A stretch of DNA of 64,000 bases. It comes from Nilaparvata lugens (taxonomy: Eukaryota > Arthropoda > Insecta > Hemiptera > Delphacidae). Positions within the stretch are counted from its first letter, which is position 1, and the number at the start of each line of letters is the position of its first letter. Below are positions 31,620 to 44,248 of this stretch, in pieces. The notes beneath the pieces were generated by a model, which saw nothing but the letters and a program-made list of their open reading frames with translations, had not been told where the DNA came from and did no database searches. Where the stretch lies: contig NC_052511.1 in assembly GCF_014356525.2 (NCBI RefSeq), forward strand, positions 8,216,500 through 8,280,499, given 5' to 3'. Made by a program: the position numbers and the translations under genes.

Positions 31620-34600
31620 ATATACTATTAAAAGATACTTTCAACAGTTATGAGAATTAGTTTATGAATGAATATTCTTTTACTTTGAATATTTCTACTG
31701 TAAACTAGTTTAGGTTCAATGCTATATATGTATTTTAGTGGCCTATTTTTGTGACAATATCGTGAAGGTGCTGATCTATAGTTTTTACAAAGAAAATAAT
31801 TATTCACGGTATTTACTTCCGCTTTATTTTAGGATTTAATGATGATCTTTTCTGTATTATTAACAGAAGATATTTTCCGTCAAGAGGCCTCGCAGTTAGA
31901 TGAGTTACTATTTCGACTTCGTACTACGTTGATGTTAACGATTTTATACTACTAGAAAGTGTGCATATATATTAGACTTTGTTTGCAAGACAGACATATA
32001 ACAGCCTTTGTGGCATTTAAATTATTGTGCCAAAAATAAACAAATGCCTTAGCCTTTATAATACAGGTTTTGCTCACAAACAGTTTTTACTTATAAAACT
32101 GCACTGTATTCATAGGTAATGAGAAAATTTTGCAATAAGATAACATTAACAATAATTGGTGGAGTACCGTATAATACTACTTTCTATTAATAAAATTTTT
32201 AATAATTGTTACTGCTTCTATTACAACACCATTTGGAGTAATATACAATGGAGTTTGTAAATGTTGTATACGTAAAGGTATATACAAACGCATTTGGTTA
32301 CTGTATGATTGTAAATTAATTTTGAGCTTGGGTAATATGCGTATAGTCAGGTCTAGAGTCTAGGCTTCACACAGCATATATGAACGCAGATTAACACCAT
32401 TGAAGTGAGCGCCTTGTTTGAAAGATGAACATTATTGAATTGAAGCTTTTGTAGACTCACTAAACCTGCTTTTAAATGATAATTCCCTGTTTTTACTTCC
32501 CCTATCACAACATCTATCACTGAATATTCATCAACGTTAAACTCATGTTAGTAAAACTTAATTTTTGCCAAAAGTCGTTTAATTTATCCTCAAATTTTAC
32601 AATTATTATTTTTTACACTCATTCCCCCATTAATTTGTGTTGAAACATTTCTTTATTGTGCTCAAATTCCACCTTACGATTCTCATGCTATTCCTTGGAT
32701 TTTTTATTGAATTTCCCTTGGAAAATATGTATTGTTTCAAACTTTGAATACAGTACTACAAATAGCTGATAAAAGGCGGCTGTACTTCAATACATTTCTT
32801 GTTTTAGCACAATTGGCAATTACTTATTAATTTGTCTATTTAATTTATTCATTCATAATATCGTTAACAGAGTTATGTCTATTACTGTAAATAGTCCGTT
32901 TTATAATAAAAATGAAGAAAATTCAACAAAAAAATTGAACTCTATTTTTAAAAGATTTGAAGTGAACAACAACATTGCTATCCCATTGATAATGTAAGAT
33001 GAAATATATATTCTATTCAACGTACCATAATTTTTGTATCGCAGGTATTATGAAGATTTATTTTCCGATTGAAGACTTGCGCTACTAAAAGAACAATTAT
33101 TGGTTTTGTGAAAATTAAAATTTCAACAGTAGTTGTTGCATTCATATTTTTGTTCCAAGTTTTCACTTACCTCATTTTTTATTTTTCCTCATAAGATTTA
33201 CTGAGATTTAATTGATTTAGTTCTCTGACTTTGAACTGATGAGAATATTGAATAATGGCTTACAACTTAATAGTACAAATATAATAATTCTGACTAGGAT
33301 CGAGTGATTGATCAATTAAGTGCATTTTTTTAATCATCATATTGTAAAGGTTGAAGGATTCAAATCCCAATCAAGTTATGAAAAAGTCACAACTGAAATT
33401 TTTATTTTCATTCATTCTCAATTTTTAGAATGTTTCATGAATACTTCCGTATTTTTAAATTAACGTTTTTTCAGATACTATTCCAGGGAATATGTTCCTT
33501 CATTTTATATAAGAATTCGCGATGGTGCAAATATTTAATATTTCATTCCCATATTTTATAATAATAATAAATAATCATTTGTCACTCTTGTAATAACGAT
33601 CACTCCTAGATTAGAATATTTATTGGCATTCTATTTTGAATAATAATATTAATAACCGTAATATTGTAATGGATATTTCTCAGAGTTTTTTCAATTATTA
33701 TACTAATAGGGTAGATTTGTATAGTTTCGAATAATGCTATTACCATGGCCGGGTAATAAGTATAGAAAGCAAATGGGCTGCCTTTTGTCTTCAGATTAAT
33801 AGTGCGGTATTCTAGTGTCTGAGAATAAATTAGTTAACAATATAATATTATATTCAACTCGAATTCTAGTGTTAACTTAACGGAGTTATCATACAGCACA
33901 CATACACACACAAACACGCCTGTACATTGAACTATAGTATCTAATTACAATGTGTGAGTCTATCCCATGGTACATAACTAAATATTAAGTCACTGTGAAA
34001 CTGTTGTAAGAATTGTACATTTTTGTCGTTACGAATGAAATAGTTTAAGACTTCTAATACAAACATTTTTGTATGTAATCTCAGCTACAGTATAATAAGA
34101 TATTTTTGTAATTTAGTGGATATTTCAATTATCATATTCGATAAGGTTGGTCACTGAATTAATAGGGTTTTCAGTATGATGTTTTATTTCATAAGTAGAA
34201 CTAAACTTGTATCTGGTTTTTACAGAGTTGAACAAAGTTTTTCCAAATATTTTTATTGAGCGTACTATGTTATGTATGCATAATATAAAAAATATATATT
34301 GAATCTATCATTGTAATATGAAAAATAACACTAGATACGGTAACATTTTATTTTTCATAAAGTATTTGGATGACAATGGTGGATATATAATGTAGCATAT
34401 TCACAATAAAACTGTTAAAAATAATAATAATTATATTGTAATATTTATGTATAACTTACAAGTGGAAGAACCTTGAAGCTGTTGGTATGCTATGGAAATC
34501 TCAGTGTGAAAGCTTGCACCGAAATATTTTATGAAAAGTTAGTCTATTTTATGCTTTTAGACTATCCAGTAGAATTTGTTTTTGTCATGATCAGCTTGTT

Positions 34601-37600
34601 AGAAATCGGTGTATGATTTGTGAAGGTTGAATTTACTCAGCTACCCGTAGGTGTAAAGCTAGAACAAATTGAATAACCCTCTGTATTGTTGGTAAATCGC
34701 GTTGGAAATCTCAAAAAAATATTTTTAAATACACTTTTCTTGGACAAATATATTGTGTCATTGTTAAAAAATTTAATTATATTGTTTTATTGAAAATGTT
34801 ATGTCATTAAGAGAACCTACTCATAATTATGTGTCTCCTTCTGAATGGTATAAGTGTTTGAAATGTCTATCTCAGAATGTCATTTACATTATTGTATTTG
34901 AATCTATAATATACCAATGTGTATGTAATCTTGAAGTGTGTATTTCTTGTAGAAGTTGGTATGTAATGAATAGTGACTAAAGTTTAGTGTTTGGATTTTT
35001 ATCTCTCACTGTATTGGATCATGATTATTGAATTTTATAGTATCGACGTTCGTATTGATATTGTCATTGAATGTCTTGTTCTAGCATTAGATTTTATTTT
35101 CTGAATGGTTATTCAATTGTGTGTTTAATATACATTTTCTTTAAGCTGTCTTTCATGAATTGTTACAACCTGATTTTTAAATGAGTCGTTGAATCCATAC
35201 AGTTGAAACTATGTTTATTGTTTCAACTATACTGCAATTCAAAATTGCTTATCAGTAAAACTGGTTTTAAACTTTATAATCCATATTGTTGAACACAGTA
35301 TAGAAAACCAATATTTGTTTCTGTGTAGTATTTCCAGAATGATTATAAACTTTTTAAAATTCACTGTTTAGTATTTTTGATCTGATTTGTGTATGTTTTC
35401 ACTTATATTATAAACTTTATGGATAAGATTTTAAAAATCTCTTGATAGTTGAAAGTAAAATAAAAGAATGTATTGTTCGTTGATAGTTGATGGTATTGTG
35501 TCACAAATGTATTATTGATGGCTTGATAAAAGATTACTTTTCAATATTAAGTTTGAATTAAAAATTTGAGATGCCCCAGGCTAAGCTGTTTAAAAGTACT
35601 GTTTTACTTGTTATTCAATAATCCAATAATTGGAGAAGTTTTCAATTTTTTTCAATGTTGTGCTGGTTAAAATAAGCCAAATTTTATTCTTGAAAAATCA
35701 AAAACTGAAACGACATATTGAGCCTTTTTCCAAAATAATGTTCTAATTGTGAGGTTGGCCTGAGTATAATTTACATATTTTGGTAAAAGTAGAGCTAATG
35801 TAAGGATTTTTTTTGAATTTATGGTATAGATCAAGCCAAGCTATGATTGGATGTCATAGTTATTTTAGTATTGATTCTAAATCATTGGTAGAGTATTGTA
35901 TTGATTAATATCCTTCCATCTTATAGTATAGTTCTTTTATATTCTATGAGTTCCTCTTTATTATTATAATGATCTATGAGATAGTTCAATTCGTTTATAT
36001 GTAGCTTTATGTCTAATTTTATTAAGATATGTATTCAACACTATTAAATGTTGTAATTGACGTAGAATGTAGAAAGTTGTGCTGAAAATGAAAATTGCTA
36101 TTTTATTACTGTTTACAAAAATGGAAGATTTGAGTTTAATATTGACGTCGTTATAAAAATTGAGAGATTGCATTGAGTAAACAATCCAAATTTATTATTT
36201 TTTGGGCTAACTAAATTGATTTTACAAAAGAATTGAAATTATAGAATGAGGAACATTGAACTTTCAATACAGATATGAAATTTTTAAAAAAACAATATAC
36301 TATCAATTATGTCTGATCTTCCTTATTAATTACAATTCATGATCACAGGACAATATTGAAATCTGTATTAATTGTTCAATGTGATTCATTCATTAATATT
36401 ACATTCTTAGATGAACAATGATTAACTTTTCATTGTAAGTTCAGACTATCTAAAAATGATCAATTCATGCGCATTTTTACTGATCAGTTTCTTCGAAACT
36501 TTTTATATTTTCTTTTCTAAAGCTCAGCTATTTTTATTAATATTTAATGCTTCTCATCTTATATCATCTACCTCACTACATCAGCAATAAGTTATAGATT
36601 TACCATTGTCGTCCCAAACTTATTGAATTTTATTTACCGTTCTTTCTAAATAATGAAAATAATTCGGAAGTTTAGTTGGAAAATCTAGAAATATCTCCAA
36701 ATATAAAGGTTTTTTATACAATACAATAAGGTTTAGAATATTGAATACAATACTTCATAAACTGTAAATTGTAGTATTGTTTTAGTTGTTTTTGAGTGAA
36801 AATGGACTAAATCTTAGTAAAGTGAAATCATAACCCTATTTTGGACTTTTAAAATGTAATCTAAATTTGGGAGAGAAATAGTACAAGGAGTATCTTTAGT
36901 TTTTCTCTCCCAATCAGTGTTTCCTTGTAAAAAATATAAATAAATAAATAGTTTCCATTTTTATCATTCTTAGCCCACTGGACTTGAAAAATCATAACTT
37001 GATAATTCTTATCAGAATCATATTCATTAATTTAATTGTAATGAATTTTTATCCCCGTTTGATTTAAAAAAATAACTATAATGTTCAGAACACTCCCCAA
37101 CAGATACAGTACTAATTTTACAATAATTATTGAAAGATGGCTGCATCCACTTCACAGCGGTTCGGCACCCACTTAAAACTGTAGTCCATCATTAAATTAA
37201 AATAAATCATCATTGATGCTTCTACACATGCACAAGTCTCAGGCTTATATGGGCATCATAACTTGTGCTCTCTTGCTGAAATTTCCTCGTCTTATTTTTC
37301 GAAGATTCAGTTTAGATTCAAACATTTCCATTGTCAAATTATTTTCGAAAGTTAAAAAAAAATCAACCGTCATATTTAAACGTTTATGAACATTAAACTT
37401 TATATTTCTCTTATAAGTATTGATACAACAAATGTAAAATAATTCAATTCTAAAATGGATTTTCTATAAAAATAACAAAATGTCTCATAACAAAACTATT
37501 AATGATGAACATTCAATTTGTAAATCATTCAATTTTCATAGATTAAGGATAAATTAAATATGTTTATTAACTTTTAAAAGAATACATTACCGTTAACTAC

Positions 37601-38188
37601 TATCGTTGAACATTACCGTGAAAATCTTTACTGGTATAAAAATTAACGAAACTCGAAACCAAGGAATTTGTTTTTCATAACTTTAAAATTTGGGAGATAT
37701 TTCTAACTTTTTATATTTTGATTTGTTAGACACGTTTTGTAGTTATACGTAGTCCTGTTGTAAGGTCTGCGTTACAAACGTGACTCGCTGTACACTTTAC
37801 AGCATTGAATCCTTTGTTCTAGGGTTGAACTTACTTTACGAAGCCGTACAAAACTGGTGGCATGAAATTGTCATTTTTTTAGAGGAAGAACAAATTAACA
37901 AAAGCATGTAGTTAGAGGTTAGTTAGCATTATTTAGATGTAGAGTAAGGTGCTTGGAAAGTGCTGCAGGTTTCTGATTCTGACTGAGTCAGACCTTACTC
38001 TGATTCAAGGTCATATCTCGGCTCACATGACCTTCATTACAAAGTATTATTTGTGGAGAAAAAATGAAAAATTGTGCTTATTTTTGTACAGAAATATTAT
38101 GATTATTACTATGATTATTATTGAATTAAATAGAAAAATTCTAGATTTGTGTGTTGTGCTTTAAGAAAACCAATTCATTCAGGATGAT
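31620..38188. other. Long AT-rich stretch without recognisable gene
   Basis: I see no coding motif on either strand. A copy of the CTCTCCC-family tail lies at 36830-36950 and a CCATGG-family trace at 33960. The rest is unique-looking AT-rich DNA, possibly intergenic. Confidence 0.5.
36830..36950 (+). repeat. CTCTCCC-family short element tail
   Basis: CCCTATTTTGGACTTTTAA, CTAAATTTGGGAGAGAAATA, TTTTTCTCTCCCAATCAG and a TAAATAAATAAATAG tail match the copies at 8640 and 57235. Confidence 0.65.
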
Positions 38189-38189
38189 A

Positions 38190-38597
38190 TTGACCGACCG
38201 AAGTGAGGTCTAAGATTCAAGTCGACGGTTTGGCATTTCTCTTAATGTTTAAATGATTTTATGTTGCGCATTTACGGCGAAACGCGGTAATAGATTTTCA
38301 TAAAATTTGACAGGTATGTTCCTTTTTTAATTGCGCTTCGACGTATATACAACGTTTTTCGAAATTTTTCATTTCAAGGATAATATTAAAGGAAAAAGGA
38401 GCCTCCTTCATACGCCAATATTAGAGACAAAATCAGACTATAGAACTATTCATCATAAATTCAGCTGTCTAGTGATTATGAGAATACAGATGTGTGGAGA
38501 AGCCAGTTGCTGTATTTCCATAAGGTCTATTATAGTTTCAATCAGGTACTTGTGGATGAGAATACTGCGTGAGGTCAACTGTTCACAGAACTACTAG
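38190..38597 (+). mobile_element. B-family non-autonomous element, copy 1
   Basis: It starts TTGACCGACCGAAGTGAGG and ends CAGAACTACTAG followed by T. Landmarks: TCAAGTCGACGGTTTGGCAT, TTTACGGCGAAACGCGGTAA and GTGTGGAGAAGCCAG. It is about 400 bp with no conserved ORF. Five copies in this window. Confidence 0.85.
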
Positions 38598-39149
38598 TTT
38601 AGATAGTTGACTATAATACTACCCGTTCAAAAACATCAAACATCTTGAAAATGTATCTTTCCACCAACGTTGTTGTAAAATCTGACAAAGCATTTATTGG
38701 AACGGTTCCACTTGTTACTCGTTCCGCTACTACGTAGACATCATGTCGTCATTTTCCGTCTGCGCTGGCCAGTGACGTCACAGTCAAGGTTCCACGTTAC
38801 TGCCCCAATCAAGTTGGTTTCCTATATTATTCGTCGTGTTATTTGTCGTTTCAATTTTAATATTTGTATAAAGATTTATTTGTAGGTATTAATACCAACT
38901 ATCATTCACAGTCCACTGCCCTGACTTTGGATTCTGTCAGTTGTAGACAGTTGCAGCCAGACCTGATAACAGCGCTCACACTCACATTCCGGGACGACAC
39001 GTCACGGTACGATAGGACAGAAAGCTCTGTGTTTAGGATTTTTTCCAAGCATTTTAAATTGATAAATATTATTTATCAATTTTTGAGAAAACAACAACAG
39101 GTCAATGTAACTTAGTGAGCGCGAGGTCAACTGTTCACAGAACCACTAG
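38598..39149. repeat. Unclassified DNA ending in a solo B-family 3' end
   Basis: A B-type end (GAGGTCAACTGTTCACAGAA, CCACTAG) lies at 39115-39149 without a matching start. A TGACGTCA palindrome is at 38773-38780. No gene is visible. Confidence 0.5.
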
Positions 39150-39168
39150 TTGAATTATTGTCAGCTAA

Positions 39169-39973
39169 TTGACCGAACGTAGTGAGGTCTATGTTTCAAC
39201 TCGGATTTTCTTTTGCCTGTCTGTATGTAACGCGATTACGGCCAAACGCGTTGATAGAATTCGATGAGATTTGGCAGGAATAGTCCTCTTTCAACTGCGC
39301 GTAAATGTATACACAAGGTTTTTTGAAATTTTGCATTTTAAGGATAATATGAAAAGAAAAGGAATTCCTCCATACTCTGATATCACTATATCATCTACTC
39401 TGTAGATAGGATTAATTTAATCAAACTATGGAATTATTCATAATCAATCAGCTGACAAGTGGATTACACAGATGTTCTGGAGAAGCCGTGTCTATTTCTA
39501 TAAGGTCTATAGCTTCAATCAAAGACCTTAAAGAGTTATGCATCTTGAAGGTCTTTGGTTTCAATATTCTGTTTTGCAGTCATGGTATTATTATGCGTGC
39601 TCATCAGTATCAATATTCTCACATTTGAAAAAAAAATAATTTGATAGGTGATTAAAAATAATCAAATTAACAAAATAATGCTGAAGAAATTATAATATTT
39701 TTGATTGTAAAAAATAAATTTTCATCAGATGGAAAGATAAATTATATAACATAATACAAATATAATATGGAATACAAATTCAAACGTGAACTGAGTTTGT
39801 AAAGTAGCGTTTACATCAAAGTTATCAACAAAATTTTGATAACTTAATTTTAAGTTATCAAAATGTTGTTAATAACTTAGGTGTGAACGCAGCTTTAACA
39901 TTTCAAACAGGTTACATCAGATACTTGTGGATGAGAAAACTTCGTACGGTCTACTGTTCACAGAACTACTAGT
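39169..39973 (+). mobile_element. B-family element, copy 2, with an internal palindrome
   Basis: It starts TTGACCGAACGTAGTGAGG and ends CAGAACTACTAG. Inside, 39797-39900 is a palindromic insert (AGCGTTTACATCAAAGTTAT pairing with ATAACTTAGGTGTGAACGCA), a short relative of the H family. Confidence 0.8.
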
Positions 39974-40065
39974 TTAGAAGTGGTTATATACGGTGCAGAT
40001 AGTCATATTAATGTCAGTTGATTTAGAAGGGCAGAAACTTGGGTACTAAATCAGATAGATGAAAA

Positions 40066-40979
40066 CTAAGGCTAGGCACACACCAGTTAGTCAAGACAAG
40101 ACATGATCAGACACGTTTAGTCACAATACTTCACATAGTTGCTTATGAAGTCATGTCTACTTGCAATGACTAAGAGAGTACAAAGTTTTTGGGATTATTA
40201 GTGGACTGTAATCTTACATGGGATAGTCATGTTTGCCATGTTATGAAAAAGATTTCCACAGGTCTCTACGCTCTAAGGCAGATGTCCAATGTTTGTGGTG
40301 TCCAGACATTGAAGTCGGTATACCATGCTGTAATTCATTCACATTTGGCGTATGGACTTTGTATCTAAGGCGGTACAACCAAAAAGAATTTGGACAAGAT
40401 ACTCAAGCAGCAAAAGAGAGCTTTCAGAATAATCCTTAAGCTTGAAAGATGTGATTCAGTACGATTGTTTTTTCTCGCAGCTTGGGATTATGACAGTGTA
40501 TGGGCAGTATATATATGATGTCATCATGTTTTTTAGAAAGACTAATACTGAAATAAGAAACCAGACTCACAGCTACTTTACCCGTTATGGCAGAATAGTT
40601 GAAAGACATATATTAATATACCTATTCGAGAGGAAAACCGTTTTTAGGGGAAGATCATTTTTTTCAAAATTGCCAAACGATTTGAAAATTTTAGAAGATG
40701 TTAAAAGGTTTGGTATTGAGTTAAAGGAATATTTGGTAAGATTATCCCTGTACTCGTTACAGGAGTTTTTATAATATTTTATGTGTATGACATTTGTTTG
40801 TAACTAGTATTTAGGCTATATTCCTTAGTATTCTGTGACACTATTCATATGTATTTTTTACATGTTTATGAATCAGTGTGAGTTGCGTCATAAGCAACAA
40901 TGTGATGTATTGTGACTGAACTTGTCTGATCATGTCTTGTCTTGTCTTGACTAACAGCTGGTGTGCGCCTAGCCTAAGG
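40066..40979. mobile_element. Element with ~90-bp terminal inverted repeats that encloses a LINE fragment
   Basis: The left end reads CTAAGGCTAGGCACACACCA, GTTAGTCAAGACAAGACATG; the right end is the inverse (CATGTCTTGTCTTGTCTTGA, CTAAC, GGTGTGCGCCTAGCC). The inverted repeats extend to about 40158 and 40880, and the interior is dominated by a LINE-type polymerase fragment. Confidence 0.8.
40188..40774 (+). pseudogene. C-terminal fragment of a CR1/Jockey-type LINE polymerase, broken
   Basis: The first frame reads KFLGLLVDCNLTWDSHVCHV, MKKISTGLYALRQM and IHSHLAYGLCI, stops at TAA (about 40367-40369), and continues in the same frame GGTTKKNLDKILKQQKRAFR. A frameshift near 40475 moves to FSQLGIMTVYGQYIYDVIMF and on to RGRSFFSKLPNDLKILEDVK. 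These are the post-RT motifs (KYLG..D..L.W..H, S.L.YG) of CR1/Jockey-type elements. It is unlike the intact LINE at 9455 in sequence, so a different family. Confidence 0.8.
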
Positions 40980-41789
40980 CTAATCCACAGAAGGCAATAA
41001 CCTTCAAACTCCAATATTGAGTTCCTTATGCAGGTTGAATTTCTATTGATAGGATTTTTTTAAATGTATGAATTCAAGGCTACTTTTATTATTATTATTC
41101 TTGTTTTATTATTGTATTGATAGGGATTTATATTTATATTTGTTAGAGCTAGGCCTACAAGCTTTGACGGGTTATATTTATGTTGAGCGTCTGCCAGTCT
41201 TGTTTGACTAATGAAATATGTCCGGGAGATAAAGATACTCAAAAAAATGCATGGACCTATTTGTAGTGATGGAGAGTGGAGGATCTCAAATCGGCTAGAT
41301 TTCAATTTGTCTAATTGAAAAATTAGATTAACATGACTCGGAAGGTTTTGAAGATAAAAGGGAAGGTTAGAGAGGCTAGGTTTTACATTTTAAATGGAAA
41401 TTGATATTATTCAAAATGCTTCGATAATTTCAAATAATAAACATAATTATAAATAACGAAAATTTATCTGATTAGTTGTTCTAGCACATTCTAAATTTGG
41501 ACAAAATGATTGTCACCCACGCTAAGGGTGCTCGTATAGTGCGGAGGTAGAGATAGAGGTAAGAAATCGAGGTCGAGATAGGTGTACCTCAATGTAATAC
41601 AATTCATGTTGTCCTATATATATATATATATATTGCCCGCATGGTGAGTAAGTCAAGGTAAGCCGCGTGGTAAACCTTTATCTCGACCTCCTCATTATGT
41701 GGGCGCCCCATAAAGGTGCGTACAGACTTACGCGCCACGAGCATGCGCATTCCACTTCTCATCAGATGATGTTATGCTTATTATATCCT

Positions 41790-42396
41790 ATACTATTAAA
41801 CGAGTAACTTCTGTTTATATGTGTGTATTTCACCGGATCACGAAAACGGCTCTAACGATTCTCACGAAATTCAGAACATGGTAGGTTTATAATATAAAGA
41901 TTCGATTGCACTAGGTCTCATCCCTGGGAAAACTCGCTGAAGGACATTAAAAGGATAATTATTATTCATCCTTGCAAAAACAGCTGATAATAATTATTTC
42001 GTCGTCTGTTGGTGATGGAAGTGAGTGAGCGAGTTCATGAGTGTGGGACTGTGTCAAAATTATGACTCAGCTGTTGAACTTTTGTAATCATTCAATCAGG
42101 TACTTAGTGTCGGTTGCAAATAGGCCGGGTTATTTTCAATCCTGATTAATTCCAGTAGATCCATCTTTTTGAAATGGTCTTCTCTGATTTGGTTCACGTG
42201 AAGTTAATCAGGATTAAAATTTAACCGGCTTTTGTGCAACTGGGCCATTGTGAGGAAAATTTTTGCCTTCCTCTGGGAATTAATCTCAATTTACTGTGAT
42301 TAGATAGAAAATTTTCTGTGTGAATGTTATTATAATTTCTTCTTTGGTAATAAATTTTTTATGCTTTTGTACTCCAGAGCGAAGCTCGGTCCCCGA
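41790..42396 (-). mobile_element. C-family element, copy 1 (interrupted)
   Basis: One end is TCCTATACTATTAAACGAG and the other GAGCGAAGCTCGGTCCCCGA. The stretch GATTCGATTGCACTAGGTCT is shared, inverted, with 54724-56063. It was inserted at an AT dinucleotide of the surrounding element. Confidence 0.7.
42108..42247. mobile_element. P-family palindromic MITE, copy 3
   Basis: GTGTCGGTTGCAAATAGGCC at the left pairs with GGCTTTTGTGCAACTGGGCC at the right; inner parts are more diverged than in copy 1. Confidence 0.85.
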
Positions 42397-42777
42397 TATG
42401 CTGTATTTGTACAGAAACACCAAGATAAAAACGTGGCATCAGTTGATGAGAAGTGAAATGCGCATGCTCGTGGCGTGTAAGTCTGTACGCACCTTGTATT
42501 TGTGTTAAATTGAGGTACCTCTATCTCGACTTTGACCTCCACCTCTACCTTCTCCTAACTAATAAGAGTTATGGTACGGACAGAACGGTCAGGTTGATAT
42601 CATAGGGAAAAGATAGCATAAGAAGATATCCCATGGTATAGGTCATTCATGGTCCCAAATTTCAAGCCGATTACTGTCGACTACTGTCTAATATTACTGT
42701 TTTGTTGGGGTGAGAGTGTAAGAACGGCACACATGAGAAACTACCAGCTTCACATAGCTTCACCGAAAAGAACTACT

Positions 42778-43421
42778 CTAGTGAGGTCCACGTTATAATG
42801 GCAGTGGAGGAAGATAGGAGAACAATGTTGCCGAACCTCTGTCTTGTCTAAACGGTAGCAGCTACCGTTTCAGCATTGCTGATACAGGTTCATTGATGTA
42901 ATATTAATTGTTCATTCTAGTTTAAAATAATGAATTATATTTTATTAAGTAGTATATTTTATTTAGAATAATGAATTAAGTAAGAAATTATATTTTCCAA
43001 TAATTTCATAATGAATTTTCCACGGTATATAGAAGAAAACAGTAGGTGTCACGCGCATGTTTGTGCTAAATTTTCCGGTGAAGCTGACGTCATTTTATAT
43101 CCAATCATCTGTTTTTAACGAATAAGTTTCATAGATTGCCAATAGGTGTTGAAAACCTCGACTGGTGGCGATGACGCAATCTAGCTGGCTGGCCACTGCA
43201 CACACATTTCGTGGCCCCTACCGTTCTCATCTAAATACCGTGGAATTTTCATAATTGAGATGAAATATTTTGTTAATTAATTATTAATTCTACATTGTTA
43301 AAAGACGATCTGGCAACAGAGCAAAGCGAGAAAGAGATAGCGCTTTCCGCTTTGTTGAATGATAGACAAAGATACAATACCATTGCTAACTAAACACTGC
43401 CATTATAACGTGGACCTCGCT
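42778..43421. mobile_element. M-family MITE, copy 3 (long form)
   Basis: Ends are CTAGTGAGGTCCACGTTATA and ATTATAACGTGGACCTCGCT. It holds about 270 extra internal bases (about 42950-43250) not found in its neighbour copy. Confidence 0.85.
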
Positions 43422-43437
43422 TTGGAAAATTGTTCCT

Positions 43438-43816
43438 ATTATAGTGAGGTCCACGTTATAATGGCAGTGGAGAAAGATACAACAACGTTGCCGATTCTCT
43501 GTCTTGTCAATGCCTTCTATAGACGGTAGCTGATTAGAGGTTTATTGATGTAATATTAACTGTCCATTCTAGTTTGAAGTAATGAATTATATTTTATTGA
43601 GCAAGAATTTATATTTTTCAATAATTTCATAATGAATTTTCATAATTAAGATGAAATATTTAGTTAATTAATTATTAATTCTACATTGTTAAAAGACGAT
43701 CTGGCAACAGAGCAAAGCGAGAAAGAGATAGCGCTATCCGCTTTGTTGAATGATAGACAAGGATACAATACCATTGCTAACTAAACACTGCCATTATAAC
43801 GTGGACCTCACTATAG
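43438..43816. mobile_element. M-family MITE, copy 4 (short form)
   Basis: Ends are TATAGTGAGGTCCACGTTAT and ATAACGTGGACCTCACTATA. Landmarks: GATCTGGCAACAGAGCAAAG and GATAGACAAGGATACAATAC. It lies head to tail with copy 3. Confidence 0.88.
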
Positions 43817-43944
43817 GATCATCGGCTTGAGTTAACTGTGAAATTTGGAACATAAACGCCCTATAGATACCATGGGATATCTTCTTCTGCTATATTTTCT
43901 CCATGTCGATATGTAGATTTCAGATCGCTATCGACCTCCTATAT

Positions 43945-44065
43945 CATGATTGATACAATAAGTACATCATCAAAATGATAGGGAGAGAAAAATAAGGTAA
44001 CCTTGTGCTATTCCTCTCCCAAATTTAGATAAGGTTACACATAGTCCGAAATAGGTTGAGTCTAG
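43945..44065 (-). repeat. CTCTCCC-family short element tail
   Basis: TGATTGATACAATAAGTACA, GGGAGAG, GGTAACCTTGTGCTA and CCTCTCCCAAATTTAGATAA give the inverse of the 8640 copy. Confidence 0.7.
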
Positions 44066-44248
44066 TAGTTGTTCACTTCACAAAATTTTCAGTCCTTAAT
44101 TATTTTCATAACGTAGATTTTTAAAGATGCTTCGAAACCAAACATAGAAAAAATATTTCACATTATTATCACTTAAATAGGAAATATTCACATATTAAAT
44201 AAATGATTTTGCAGAACAAAAAAACAAACTTAATATCTATATCTATTA

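Larger units (their letters stand above)
41543..42556. mobile_element. Outermost inverted-repeat element of a four-level nest
   Basis: Outer arms (GAGGTAGAGATAGAGG ... GAGGTCGAGATAGG and CTCTATCTCGAC ... CCTCCACCTCTACC) flank a second element whose arms are 41714-41776 (AAGGTGCGTACAGACTTACG) and 42440-42496 (its inverse). Within that lies a C-family element (41790-42396), itself interrupted by a P-family palindrome (42108-42247). The outermost level is the least certain. Confidence 0.65.
42594..43915. mobile_element. CCATGG-family foldback element split by two M-family MITEs
   Basis: The left part (42594-42777: GATATCCCATGGTATAGG, CAAGCCGATTACTG) and right part (43817-43915: ATCGGCTTGAG, ACCATGGGATATCTTC) together match the uninterrupted copy at 5279-5572. 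Everything between them is inserted M-family DNA. Confidence 0.85.

Noticed and set aside
38773..38780. CRE-type TGACGTCA promoter site
   Set aside because: An isolated 8-mer in repeat-rich DNA with no gene nearby; another lies at about 17225. Not enough for a regulatory call.
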